The notes under the pieces are model-generated. The model was given only the letters and a program-made list of their open reading frames with translations, was not told the DNA's origin and made no database searches. A stretch of DNA of 6,311 nt from a bacterium BMS3Bbin07 (lineage in GTDB: Bacteria > Nitrospirota > Thermodesulfovibrionia > Thermodesulfovibrionales > JdFR-85). The stretch lies in NCBI GenBank assembly GCA_002898135.1, contig BDTQ01000114.1:1-6311 (forward strand), written 5' to 3'. The position numbers were made by a program, and so were the translations under genes. How positions within the stretch are numbered: position 1 is the first letter of the stretch; each line of letters opens with the position of its first letter. Positions 1 to 5,314 of this stretch are shown in pieces.

Positions 1-134
1 CCCACATTAAGAACAATCTTTTCAAGTTTCGGCACCTGCATCACGTTTTTACAGGATAACTCCTTCATTAACTGAGGAATTACCTCTTTAGAATATTTCT
101 CTTTCAGCCCTGGAATATATTTCTTCTCAGCCAT
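1..134 (-). CDS. rplE: 50S ribosomal protein L5, N-terminal part (cut by window edge)
   Basis: L5 binds 5S rRNA in the central protuberance of the 50S subunit and contacts P-site tRNA and the 30S head. Only the first 44 codons are present, and the gene runs off the low end of the window. The visible protein begins [14 protein letters not shown] and contains [16 protein letters not shown], the typical N-terminal L5 signature. The ATG shares one base with the TAA stop of rplX (TAATG), so translation is probably coupled. A full-strength SD, AAGGAGGT, lies about 12 nt upstream inside rplX, which is slightly long spacing. In E. coli the S8 repressor site of the spc operon lies near this junction; I see no obvious equivalent structure here, but most of rplE is outside the window. 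The identification is secure. Confidence 0.97.
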   Translation of the reverse strand, partial: MAEKKYIPGLKEKYSKEVIPQLMKELSCKNVMQVPKLEKIVLNV

Positions 135-454
135 TACTGGTCTATTACCTCCTTACATCTCTTACAGAGCCTCACCTTGCGTCCATCATCAAGAATATGG
201 TTACTGATACGGGAAGGTTTCTGACATCTCGGGCATACAAGCATAATTTTCGATATATGAAGAGTGCCTTCTTTTTCTATTATGCCACCCTGGGAGTACT
301 GTCTTGATGGCTTCATATGTCTCTTTATCATATTTACACGTTCGATTATTACACGGTTTTTCTTTGGCATAATCGAAAGGATCCTGCCCTGCTTTCCCTT
401 CTCTTTTCCGGATATCACGATCACTTTATCGCTTTTCTTTATCTTTAACCCCAT
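134..454 (-). CDS. rplX: 50S ribosomal protein L24, four-cysteine form
   Basis: L24 is an assembly-initiator protein that binds the 5' domain of 23S rRNA and sits near the exit tunnel. The protein has 106 residues, close to the usual 100-105. A KOW motif occupies about residues 9-25 ([17 protein letters not shown]). The C-terminal third carries CPRC (C74, C77) and CKRC (C97, C100), a spacing that would suit a zinc ribbon; many bacterial L24 proteins have this form while E. coli L24 lacks it. Metal binding is inferred, not seen. The ATG is preceded by GGAGG at 4-nt spacing. It follows rplN after a 72-nt gap that holds an inverted repeat, and its stop overlaps the rplE start by one base. Confidence 0.97.
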   Translation of the reverse strand: MGLKIKKSDKVIVISGKEKGKQGRILSIMPKKNRVIIERVNMIKRHMKPSRQYSQGGIIEKEGTLHISKIMLVCPRCQKPSRISNHILDDGRKVRLCKRCKEVIDQ

Positions 455-470
455 TTTTCCTCCATATTAT

Positions 471-509
471 TCAGTGTCAGCATCTGTGAACGGTTCCTGC
501 TCACACTGA
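471..509 (-). other. Inverted repeat in the rplN–rplX gap (candidate mRNA hairpin)
   Basis: Positions 471-482 pair with 498-509: 11 of 12 positions are complementary (TCAGTGT and AGCA against TGCT and ACACTGA, with one mismatch between them), enclosing a 15-nt loop. The structure ends about 7 nt before the GGAGG of rplX, so folding could affect L24 initiation. In E. coli this junction is very short, so the extra sequence is lineage-specific. There is no U-tract after the stem in the sense direction, so it does not look like a terminator. The function is unknown. Confidence 0.55.
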
Positions 510-526
510 GCGCCAGCACTGATATT

Positions 527-895
527 CTATAATACCTCAGGTGCCAACGACACAATCTTGGTAAATTCCTTCCACCTTAATTCTCTTGCCACAGGGCCAA
601 ACACCCTTGTTCCCACCGGCTCACCCTGTGCATTTATCAGTACACAGGCGTTCTGGTCAAACCTTATATAAGTACCATCCGGCCTCCGGGTCTCCTTTCT
701 CGTCCTCACCACTACAGCCTTGGCCTTGGAACCCTTCTTTACGTTACTGTTGGGAACAGCCTCTTTTACACTCACAACAATAACATCCCCAACCCTTGCA
801 TATCTTCTTCGTGAGCCCCCAAGAACCCTTATACACATTACCTTTTTGGCCCCTGAGTTATCTGCTACTTCAAGAATGCTCTGTACCTGTATCAT
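527..895 (-). CDS. rplN: 50S ribosomal protein L14
   Basis: L14 binds 23S rRNA on the intersubunit face, forms bridges to the 30S subunit with L19, and is the docking site of the silencing factor RsfS. Its length, 122 residues, is the usual bacterial length. Recognisable segments are [17 protein letters not shown] at the N-terminus, [18 protein letters not shown] (residues 29-46), [12 protein letters not shown] (77-88) and the C-terminal [10 protein letters not shown]. The start is ATG with GGGAGTGA upstream. In E. coli this is the first gene of the spc operon. Here it follows rpsQ after the longest gap of the window (115 nt), which may carry an internal boundary. The identification is secure. 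Confidence 0.98.
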   Translation of the reverse strand: MIQVQSILEVADNSGAKKVMCIRVLGGSRRRYARVGDVIVVSVKEAVPNSNVKKGSKAKAVVVRTRKETRRPDGTYIRFDQNACVLINAQGEPVGTRVFGPVARELRWKEFTKIVSLAPEVL

Positions 896-954
896 CTTCC
901 TATCACTCCCGGATTTCGTTTTACGTTATACGGAAATCTAAAAATACGAAAAAG

Positions 955-1001
955 AAAAAAACAAGACCTGTTATTCTATTATCGTTTTCCCGTGCTCTTG
1001 T
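955..1001 (-). terminator. Weak U-tract hairpin at the S10/spc boundary (candidate attenuator)
   Basis: In the sense direction ACAAGA (996-1001) can pair with TCTTGT (961-966) across a 29-nt loop. The second arm runs straight into a series of T residues (955-961) and a further T-rich stretch. The position matches the place where the S10 operon ends and spc begins in E. coli. The stem is only 6 bp, AU-rich and long-looped, so strong intrinsic termination is unlikely. A second inverted pair, CGTTATA (924-930) against TATAACG (1001-1007), brackets the region. This could be a leaky attenuator or just AT-rich spacer; confidence is low. Confidence 0.25.
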
Positions 1002-1010
1002 ATAACGGCA

Positions 1011-1256
1011 CTAATTTTCCTTTTTCAGTACGTCTACAATAACCCATCGTTTAGTCTTGCTTAATGGTCTTGACTCAAGAATCTTGACTGTATCCCCGGA
1101 CTTGCAACGGTTATCCTCATCATGTGCCTTAAACTTGGATACCCTCTTGATAATCTTCTTATAAAGGGGGTGCTTATACTGACGCGTAACTGCCACTGTC
1201 ACAGTCTTATCCATTTTGTCACTTATTACCTTACCAACAAAGACTTTTCTTGGCAT
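1011..1256 (-). CDS. rpsQ: 30S ribosomal protein S17
   Basis: S17 is an OB-fold protein that binds 16S rRNA early in 30S assembly. The 81-residue product is within the usual range. It opens [20 protein letters not shown], where [16 protein letters not shown] (residues 8-23) is the family signature, followed by [19 protein letters not shown] and the [19 protein letters not shown] segment. The ATG has GAGGT 4 nt upstream and a second AAGGAG further away. It is the last gene of the S10 part of the cluster, with 90 nt separating it from rpmC and 115 nt from rplN. The identification is secure. Confidence 0.98.
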   Translation of the reverse strand: MPRKVFVGKVISDKMDKTVTVAVTRQYKHPLYKKIIKRVSKFKAHDEDNRCKSGDTVKILESRPLSKTKRWVIVDVLKKEN

Positions 1257-1285
1257 GTCTACCTCTTTTACTCCTTATCGTTTAT

Positions 1286-1312
1286 ATATTATCAGTAAAT
1301 ACATAATAATAT
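1286..1312 (-). other. AT-only inverted repeat in the rpmC–rpsQ gap
   Basis: ATATTAT (1286-1292) is the exact reverse complement of ATAATAT (1306-1312), with a 13-nt loop. The surrounding 90-nt gap is very AT-rich, so a 7-bp AT palindrome could arise by chance. The same segment gives the best -10-like match in the window on the sense strand, GATAAT at 1288-1293, with CTGAAA (1312-1317) 18 nt upstream as a poor -35. Either reading, hairpin or weak internal promoter for rpsQ, is tentative. Confidence 0.25.
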
Positions 1313-1346
1313 TTCAGCCGTTATTCTTCATATGACCGCATTGAAA

Positions 1347-1547
1347 TCAGGCAGTCTTCTGTTTTTCCTTCTCAGTAATTATAGTCAGAATCCTTGCAAT
1401 GCTCTTTCTTACAGCACTAATCCTCTTAGGGTTCTGAATTTCACCCGTTGCCTGCTGAAACCTAAGATTAAATAGCTCTTTTCTCAATTCCTTCTCTTTT
1501 TGCAGGAGTTCCTCCGCCGTCATGTTTCTCAAGTCAGAAGGTTTCAA
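1347..1547 (-). CDS. rpmC: 50S ribosomal protein L29, TTG start
   Basis: L29 is a small two-helix protein at the exit-tunnel rim beside L23, where trigger factor and SRP dock. The 66-residue length is typical. The family core [20 protein letters not shown] is at residues 24-43, and the N-terminus [14 protein letters not shown] aligns with the usual L29 start. The chosen start is TTG: the next in-frame ATG (Met9) would remove conserved N-terminal residues, and a strong AGGAGG lies exactly 7 nt before the TTG. The TTG overlaps the rplP stop as TTGA (4 nt), suggesting re-initiation. It is followed by a 90-nt gap before rpsQ. Identity is secure; the start is very likely. Confidence 0.95.
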   Translation of the reverse strand: MKPSDLRNMTAEELLQKEKELRKELFNLRFQQATGEIQNPKRISAVRKSIARILTIITEKEKQKTA

Positions 1548-1963
1548 AGCACAGCCTCCTCTCTCTTAACAAACTTCGTAGCAACAGGCAATTTATGTGA
1601 AGCCAGCCTGAGGGCCTCCCTTGCAACATCTTCAGGCACTCCCGACATCTCATACAGAATTCGTCCGGGTTTAATCACTGCAACCCAGTACTCAAGGTTT
1701 CCCTTTCCTTTTCCCATCCTTGTCTCAGCAGGCTTCTTTGTAATGGGCTTGTCCGGGAATATCCTTATCCAGAGCTTGCTGCCCCTCTTCACATGCCTTG
1801 TAATTGCAATCCTCGCAGCCTCTATCTGCCTGCTTGTTAACCATCCCGGCTCAAGGGCCTTAAGCCCGTACTGTCCGAAAGATACGTCGGATCCCCTATA
1901 GGCCTTTCCTCTCATATTGCCCTTTTGGGTCTTTCGATATTTAACTTTTTTTGGCATTAACAT
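1544..1963 (-). CDS. rplP: 50S ribosomal protein L16
   Basis: L16 organises the A-site tRNA region of the 50S subunit next to the peptidyl-transferase centre and joins late in assembly. The 139-residue length is normal. It opens [15 protein letters not shown], with [19 protein letters not shown] at about residues 38-56, [13 protein letters not shown] at about 66-78 and RMGKGKG at 82-88. R82 corresponds to the arginine hydroxylated in E. coli L16; whether it is modified here cannot be told. ATG at 1963 is preferred over the Met3 codon because AAGGAG sits 9 nt before it. The TGA stop overlaps the rpmC start. It is preceded by a 73-nt gap carrying a GC-rich hairpin. Confidence 0.98.
   Translation of the reverse strand: MLMPKKVKYRKTQKGNMRGKAYRGSDVSFGQYGLKALEPGWLTSRQIEAARIAITRHVKRGSKLWIRIFPDKPITKKPAETRMGKGKGNLEYWVAVIKPGRILYEMSGVPEDVAREALRLASHKLPVATKFVKREEAVL
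1555..1560 (-). promoter_or_regulatory. Shine-Dalgarno that fixes the rpmC TTG start
   Basis: AGGAGG on the sense strand, inside the end of rplP, lies 7 nt before the TTG at 1547. The next in-frame ATG (Met9 of the L29 frame) is far beyond normal SD spacing, so this site decides in favour of TTG. Confidence 0.85.
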
Positions 1964-2003
1964 AGCTTATAACTCCTTTATTTCATCTGTCACCTGTCGT
2001 CTC

Positions 2004-2027
2004 AAAAGCCGGCAACTGATATCCGGC
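2004..2027 (-). terminator. GC hairpin plus U4 between rpsC and rplP (candidate attenuator)
   Basis: In the sense direction GCCGG (2023-2027) pairs with CCGGC (2008-2012) across a 10-nt loop and is followed at once by TTTT (2004-2007). That is terminator-like geometry, but the stem is only 5 bp and the U-tract 4 nt, so complete termination in the middle of an essential operon is unlikely. It begins about 10 nt after the rpsC stop. A partial attenuator, an RNase stop point or a chance hairpin are all possible. Confidence 0.3.
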
Positions 2028-2036
2028 GACCGGTAA

Positions 2037-2684
2037 CTAACGGGTAGCACTCAGGACTTCACCTTTATACATCCAGACCTTTACACCTATTACACCATAC
2101 GTTGTCCTTGCCTCTGCAAAACCATAGTCGATATCTGCACGAAAGGTGTGTAACGGAACGCGCCCGTCTCTATACCATTCTCTTCTGGCAATCTCGGCCC
2201 CTGCAAGCCGGCCGGCACAATGGACCCTTATCCCCTGAGAACCGAACCTCATGGCTGAACCAACGGCCTTCTTCATGGCCCTTCTGTATGCAACCCTCTT
2301 CTCCAGCTGCATCGCAATGTTTTCCGCCACCAACTGTGCATCAAGCTCCGGCTTTCTTACCTCTTTTATATCAATGGCAACCTGCTTTCCAATCATGGCC
2401 TCCAGATCCTTCTTCAGCCTCTCCACCTCTGCTCCCTTCTTACCTATTATAATACCCGGCCTTGCAGTATGGATGGCGATCCTGACCTTCTGCCCCTCTC
2501 TTTCACCAACCCTCTCTATCTCAATCTTTGAGATTCCTGCATGGTAAAGCTTCCCCTTAATGTGCTTTCTGATTCGCAGGTCTTCATGGAGTTGTTCTGC
2601 ATATCCCTGCTTTAAAAACCATCTTGATTCCCATGTCCTGATTATCCCGATTCTGTTACCTATGGGATGAGTTTTATGTCCCAA
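2037..2684 (-). CDS. rpsC: 30S ribosomal protein S3, TTG start
   Basis: S3 lies at the mRNA entry channel in the 30S head and contributes to mRNA unwinding. The 215-residue product opens [18 protein letters not shown]. It carries a KH domain with [14 protein letters not shown], the GxxG loop being G81-K-K-G84. R134, R135 and K138 correspond to the basic helicase patch, and the C-terminal signature [20 protein letters not shown] begins at 159. The start is TTG: the conserved N-terminus begins exactly there, and an in-frame TAA lies six codons upstream with only ATT (the codon directly before TTG) and ATC between as other conceivable starts. The SD is an atypical GGGGGTG. The 99-nt gap before it is filled by a nested palindrome. 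Confidence 0.97.
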   Translation of the reverse strand: MGHKTHPIGNRIGIIRTWESRWFLKQGYAEQLHEDLRIRKHIKGKLYHAGISKIEIERVGEREGQKVRIAIHTARPGIIIGKKGAEVERLKKDLEAMIGKQVAIDIKEVRKPELDAQLVAENIAMQLEKRVAYRRAMKKAVGSAMRFGSQGIRVHCAGRLAGAEIARREWYRDGRVPLHTFRADIDYGFAEARTTYGVIGVKVWMYKGEVLSATR

Positions 2685-2688
2685 AATA

Positions 2689-2695
2689 CACCCCC
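2689..2695 (-). promoter_or_regulatory. Atypical Shine-Dalgarno of rpsC
   Basis: GGGGGTG on the sense strand is 4 nt before the TTG start. It resembles GGAGGTG with A changed to G, which can still pair with the anti-SD through a G·U. It is the least canonical ribosome-binding site in the window and abuts the end of the 13-bp stem at 2699-2711. Confidence 0.6.
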
Positions 2696-2698
2696 GGA

Positions 2699-2781
2699 TT
2701 TAATGTTGAATTATGAATGTTGAACGATGAATTGAAGACCGGGAACAACTTACCATTCAACATTAAAAGTTTAACATTCAA
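2699..2781 (-). repeat. Nested palindrome with 14-nt-period repeats before rpsC
   Basis: TTTAATGTTGAAT (2699-2711) is the perfect 13-bp reverse complement of 2755-2767, enclosing a 43-nt loop. Each arm carries a second related unit: AATGTT recurs at 2702 and 2716, and AACATT at 2759 and 2773, so both arms have a 14-nt period. AATGTTGAA is exactly duplicated at 2702-2710 and 2716-2724. Alternative pairings between units are therefore possible. In the mRNA the 13-bp stem ends about 3 nt before the rpsC SD. It could regulate S3 synthesis or be a copy of a dispersed intergenic repeat; I cannot tell which from one copy. Confidence 0.7.
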
Positions 2782-2783
2782 AT

Positions 2784-3125
2784 TTATTCCTCCTCTGCAA
2801 GCACTATGGTTATATGACATGACTTCTTCTTTATAATATTTGCCCTTCCCATTGCCCTTGGAAAAAGCCTCTTCATCACAGGGCCCTCATCAACATAGGC
2901 CGTGACCACCCTCATATCCTCCGGAACATCAACTTCCTTCTGCTCTGCATTGGCCATTGCGGAACGGAGCAGTTTTTCTACATACTGCGCTCCCCTGTAA
3001 GGCATAAACCTCAGGGAAACCATCGCGTCTCCGGCTTTCTTGCCCCGTATAAGGTCAATCACCCTTCTGGCCTTTCTTGGTGTAATTCTCGCGTATCTCA
3101 ACATAGCCTTGGATTCCATAGACAT
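2784..3125 (-). CDS. rplV: 50S ribosomal protein L22
   Basis: L22 binds all domains of 23S rRNA, and its long beta-hairpin lines the exit tunnel near the macrolide site. The 113-residue product has the N-terminal RYARITPRKARRVIDLIRGK (residues 10-29), the LLRSAMANAEQK helix (52-63), the hairpin region YVDEGPVMKRLFPRAMGRA (77-95) and the C-terminal HITIVLAEEE. The ATG used here shares one base with the rpsS TAA stop (TAATG). A second in-frame ATG two codons later gives MESKAMLRYAR, the commoner family N-terminus, with AAGGG 9 nt upstream, so the start could be 6 nt shorter (3119). Translation is coupled to rpsS in either case. Confidence 0.97.
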   Translation of the reverse strand: MSMESKAMLRYARITPRKARRVIDLIRGKKAGDAMVSLRFMPYRGAQYVEKLLRSAMANAEQKEVDVPEDMRVVTAYVDEGPVMKRLFPRAMGRANIIKKKSCHITIVLAEEE

Positions 3126-3409
3126 TAACCCTTCACCCTTGTGGTCCTTTCGCTCCCCCCATGTCCCTTGTAAGTCCTCGTACGTGAAAACTCACCAAGC
3201 TTATGTCCCACCATATTTTCGGAAACGTACACAGGAATAAACTTCATTCCATTATGTACAGCAAACGTCAAGCCTACAAATTCAGGCAGTATGGTGGACC
3301 TGCGGGACCAGGTCTTGATTATTCTTTTCTCTCCGGTATCGATCATCACCTGAACCTTCTTCATTAACTTTACATCAACAAATGGACCTTTTTTAAGAGA
3401 CCTTGGCAC
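3125..3409 (-). CDS. rpsS: 30S ribosomal protein S19, GTG start
   Basis: S19 binds 16S rRNA in the 30S head with S13 and contacts the 50S central protuberance. The 94-residue length is normal. The sequence opens [19 protein letters not shown], continues with [20 protein letters not shown] (residues 33-52) and [18 protein letters not shown] (66-83), all strong S19 signatures. The start codon is GTG, chosen because the conserved [10 protein letters not shown] begins there and AAGGAGG sits 5 nt upstream. The stop TAA overlaps the rplV ATG. An 81-nt gap with a short hairpin separates it from rplB. The identification is secure. Confidence 0.98.
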   Translation of the reverse strand: MPRSLKKGPFVDVKLMKKVQVMIDTGEKRIIKTWSRRSTILPEFVGLTFAVHNGMKFIPVYVSENMVGHKLGEFSRTRTYKGHGGSERTTRVKG

Positions 3410-3414
3410 TCACG

Positions 3415-3421
3415 CCTCCTT
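3415..3421 (-). promoter_or_regulatory. Shine-Dalgarno that fixes the rpsS GTG start
   Basis: AAGGAGG on the sense strand is 5 nt before the GTG at 3409. Its near-perfect match and spacing support GTG as the true start of S19. Confidence 0.85.
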
Positions 3422-3431
3422 TACATTGACT

Positions 3432-3447
3432 CCAGCTTTCAAGCCGG
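3432..3447 (-). other. Short hairpin in the rplB–rpsS gap
   Basis: On the sense strand, CCGGCT and AGCTGG form a 6-bp stem (one G·U) closed by a four-base TGAA loop, about 10 nt before the rpsS SD. No U-tract follows, so it is not terminator-like. The rest of this 81-nt gap is AT-rich with no further structure I can support. Confidence 0.4.
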
Positions 3448-3490
3448 CTATTTAAATATGTTTTTTCTTGCATTAAAACCCCTACTCTCT

Positions 3491-4309
3491 TCATTTTCTC
3501 TTCTTTACGATTAATTTATCGGTTTTACGATTCTTCCTGGTCTTTACACCCTCAGGTTTGCCCCAAGGAGAACAAGCCGGCCTGCCACCGGAACTCTTCC
3601 CCTCACCACCTCCAAGGGGATGGTCTACCGGGTTCATTGCCACACCTCTGACGCTTGGCCTCCTGCCAACCCAGCGCTTTCTCCCGGCCTTACCATAGTT
3701 TATATTCTCATGATCCACATTACTGACCTGGCCGACTGTTGCCATACAATTTACAGGCACCAGCCTCACTTCTCCGGAACCAAGCTTTATCTGTGCATAT
3801 TTTTTGTCCTTTGCAACAAGCTGGGCCTGAGTCCCCGCACTTCTGACAAGTTTACCCCCCTGTCGAAGCCTCAGCTCAATATTATGTATAAAGGTACCGA
3901 GCGGCATGTTCTTTAAAGGCAGGGCATTCCCAGCCTTGATCTCTGCCTCCGGCCCGGCCATCACCTGATCTCCAACCTTGATACCGTTTGGTGCAAGTAT
4001 ATATCTCCGTTCACCATCAACATATTTCAGCAATGCAATCCTTGCTGTCCTGTTCGGGTCGTACTCTATGGTCTCCACTGTTGCAGGCACATCGAACTTG
4101 TCTCTTTTGAAATCGACAATCCTGTAAAGCCTCCTGTTTCCACCACCCCTCTGCCAGGCCGTCACCCTGCCCTGGTTATTCCGGCCACCCCGTTTCTTGA
4201 GAGACACACACAGCGGCATATACGGCTTGTCTGTTGTCAGCTCACTGTAATCAGCAACCGACATGAATCTTCTGCCTGGTGATGTTGGTTTATATATTCT
4301 GATTCCCAT
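3491..4309 (-). CDS. rplB: 50S ribosomal protein L2
   Basis: L2 is one of the largest 50S proteins, needed for subunit association and located close to the peptidyl-transferase centre. The 272-residue length matches the family (about 273-277). Landmarks are YKPTSPGRR (residues 6-14), [10 protein letters not shown] (41-50), YRIVDFKRD (62-70), [15 protein letters not shown] (100-114), [13 protein letters not shown] (156-168) and [20 protein letters not shown] (221-240). H230 matches the functionally studied His229 of E. coli L2 and is kept. The second histidine of the usual HPHGGGEG motif is leucine here (L232). The ATG has AAGGAG at 5-nt spacing. The 89-nt gap before it holds a 15-bp RNA stem. 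Confidence 0.98.
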   Translation of the reverse strand: MGIRIYKPTSPGRRFMSVADYSELTTDKPYMPLCVSLKKRGGRNNQGRVTAWQRGGGNRRLYRIVDFKRDKFDVPATVETIEYDPNRTARIALLKYVDGERRYILAPNGIKVGDQVMAGPEAEIKAGNALPLKNMPLGTFIHNIELRLRQGGKLVRSAGTQAQLVAKDKKYAQIKLGSGEVRLVPVNCMATVGQVSNVDHENINYGKAGRKRWVGRRPSVRGVAMNPVDHPLGGGEGKSSGGRPACSPWGKPEGVKTRKNRKTDKLIVKKRK

Positions 4310-4330
4310 CTCTACTCCTTAAATTTAAAA

Positions 4331-4388
4331 TTGAAAATTACAAAATCCATACAATACAGCTCTACATTACCTGTTTTACAATTTTCAA
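4331..4388 (-). repeat. 15-bp RNA stem-loop between rplW and rplB
   Basis: Positions 4331-4345 and 4374-4388 are inverted repeats: nine matched bases (TTGAAAATT) and four (AAAA), separated by two positions that do not match as DNA. In the sense-strand mRNA those two positions are G·U wobbles, giving an unbroken 15-bp stem around a 28-nt loop; in the antisense they would be A·C mismatches. The stem lies about 10 nt before the rplB SD (AAGGAG, 4315-4320). It could tune L2 translation, mark a processing site, or belong to the same AT-rich palindromic repeat type as the element before rpsC. Confidence 0.65.
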
Positions 4389-4398
4389 CAACAAATCA

Positions 4399-4689
4399 TC
4401 AAACCCCTTCTATAAAGTCAAGTTTTTCGCCCTTTTTAAGGGTAACAACCGCCTTCTTCATTGCCGAAGACCAGCCCACGGAACGGCCCCACTTCTTTTT
4501 CTTTCCTCGTACATTTATTGTTGCAACCTTCACAACCTTAACCTTAAAAACTTCTTCAAACGCCTTCCTTATCTCTACCTTATTAGCCCTTCTATCGACC
4601 TCGACTATCAGCTTACCACTTGTTTCCTTTAAATAAGTAGCCTTCTCTGTAAAAACCGGCTTCTTTAAAATATCGTAAACGTCTCTCAT
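4399..4689 (-). CDS. rplW: 50S ribosomal protein L23
   Basis: L23 sits at the exit-tunnel rim and is the docking site for trigger factor and SRP. The 96-residue length is typical. The N-terminal YDILKKPVFTEKATYL includes E15, equivalent to the glutamate that trigger factor contacts in E. coli. VEVDRRANKVEIRKAFEEVF (residues 29-48) and the C-terminal MKKAVVTLKKGEKLDFIEGV are also diagnostic. In between, GRSVGWSSAMKKA differs a little from the RSDWKKA often seen. The ATG overlaps the rplD stop as ATGA, and AGGAGGT lies 6 nt upstream. It is followed by an 89-nt structured gap before rplB. Confidence 0.98.
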   Translation of the reverse strand: MRDVYDILKKPVFTEKATYLKETSGKLIVEVDRRANKVEIRKAFEEVFKVKVVKVATINVRGKKKKWGRSVGWSSAMKKAVVTLKKGEKLDFIEGV

Positions 4690-5312
4690 TCTCCAACCTC
4701 CTGTACCTTCTTCAGCGCATCCCTTGTCATCAGAACATAATTATGTACAAGCAGGTCGTAAGTATTTATATCAGCCGCCCTTGCAACATTTGCCCTTGGG
4801 ATATTTTTCGCTGAAAGATAGACATTGGAATCCTTCTCCGGAACAACTATCAGCACAGACTTGCCATCAATTCCCAACCCATTCAGCAGGGCAACTATAT
4901 CTTTTGTCCTTGGCCTGTCAAGCTCTATAGAGTCAACTACTATAAGTTCGCCATCCCTCAGCTTTACACTCAGTGCCGTCTTCATGGCCAGCCTTCTCTG
5001 CTTCCTTGTCATTTTATAGCTGTAATCCCTCGGCTGTGGCCCGAAAACAACACCGCCTCCCTTCCACAGGGGAGACCTTATACTTCCATGTCTTGCCCTT
5101 CCCGTATGCTTCTGCTTCCAGGGCTTCTTTCCTCCACCACGTACCATTCCGCGTGTCTTTGCGGCATGAGTACCCTGCCTCTGATTGGCAAGATAGTTGA
5201 CTACAGCCTCATGGAGCAGGCCTGTTCTGACCTCCAGGCCGAATATATCCTCTGAAACCGGCACCTTCTCTACTACATTATTGTTTTTATCTCTTATCTC
5301 TATCTCAGGCAT
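4686..5312 (-). CDS. rplD: 50S ribosomal protein L4
   Basis: L4 binds domain I of 23S rRNA, and its extended loop lines the exit tunnel. In E. coli it also represses the S10 operon. From the ATG at 5312 the product is 208 residues: MPEIEIRDKNNNVVEKVPVS at the start, then the tunnel loop with KTRGMVRGGGKKPW (residues 52-65), QKHTGRARHGSIRSPLWKGG (67-86) and FGPQPRDYSY, and a C-terminal Rossmann-like half with SVLIVVPEK and ARAADINTYDLL. A TTG two codons earlier (5318) overlaps the rplC stop as TTGA and is a possible start. I prefer ATG because it matches the usual N-terminus and lies 9 nt after AAGGA. The stop overlaps the rplW start. Confidence 0.97.
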   Translation of the reverse strand: MPEIEIRDKNNNVVEKVPVSEDIFGLEVRTGLLHEAVVNYLANQRQGTHAAKTRGMVRGGGKKPWKQKHTGRARHGSIRSPLWKGGGVVFGPQPRDYSYKMTRKQRRLAMKTALSVKLRDGELIVVDSIELDRPRTKDIVALLNGLGIDGKSVLIVVPEKDSNVYLSAKNIPRANVARAADINTYDLLVHNYVLMTRDALKKVQEVGE

Positions 5313-5314
5313 TT

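Noticed and set aside
1288..1317. Internal promoter before rpsQ (CTGAAA, 18 nt, GATAAT)
   Set aside because: The -10 is good but the -35 is poor and the gap is so AT-rich that such matches are expected; kept only as a remark under the AT palindrome.
1500..1901. 133-codon open frame on the plus strand
   Set aside because: It is antisense to rplP and rpmC, has no SD or family resemblance, and its length follows from the codon bias of the conserved genes opposite.
2102..2547. Overlapping plus-strand open frames opposite rpsC
   Set aside because: Both are antisense shadows of an unmistakable S3 gene; the hydrophobic or proline-rich content reflects reverse-complemented lysine, arginine and glycine codons.
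2702..2778. CRISPR-like or phage attachment repeats
   Set aside because: The repeats are 9-13 nt, inverted as well as direct, with no regular spacers, cas genes or integrase nearby.
4331..4636. 101-codon plus-strand frame over rplW and the adjacent gap
   Set aside because: It starts in the hairpin arm and runs antisense through L23, with serine/threonine/phenylalanine-rich noise and no plausible ribosome-binding site.
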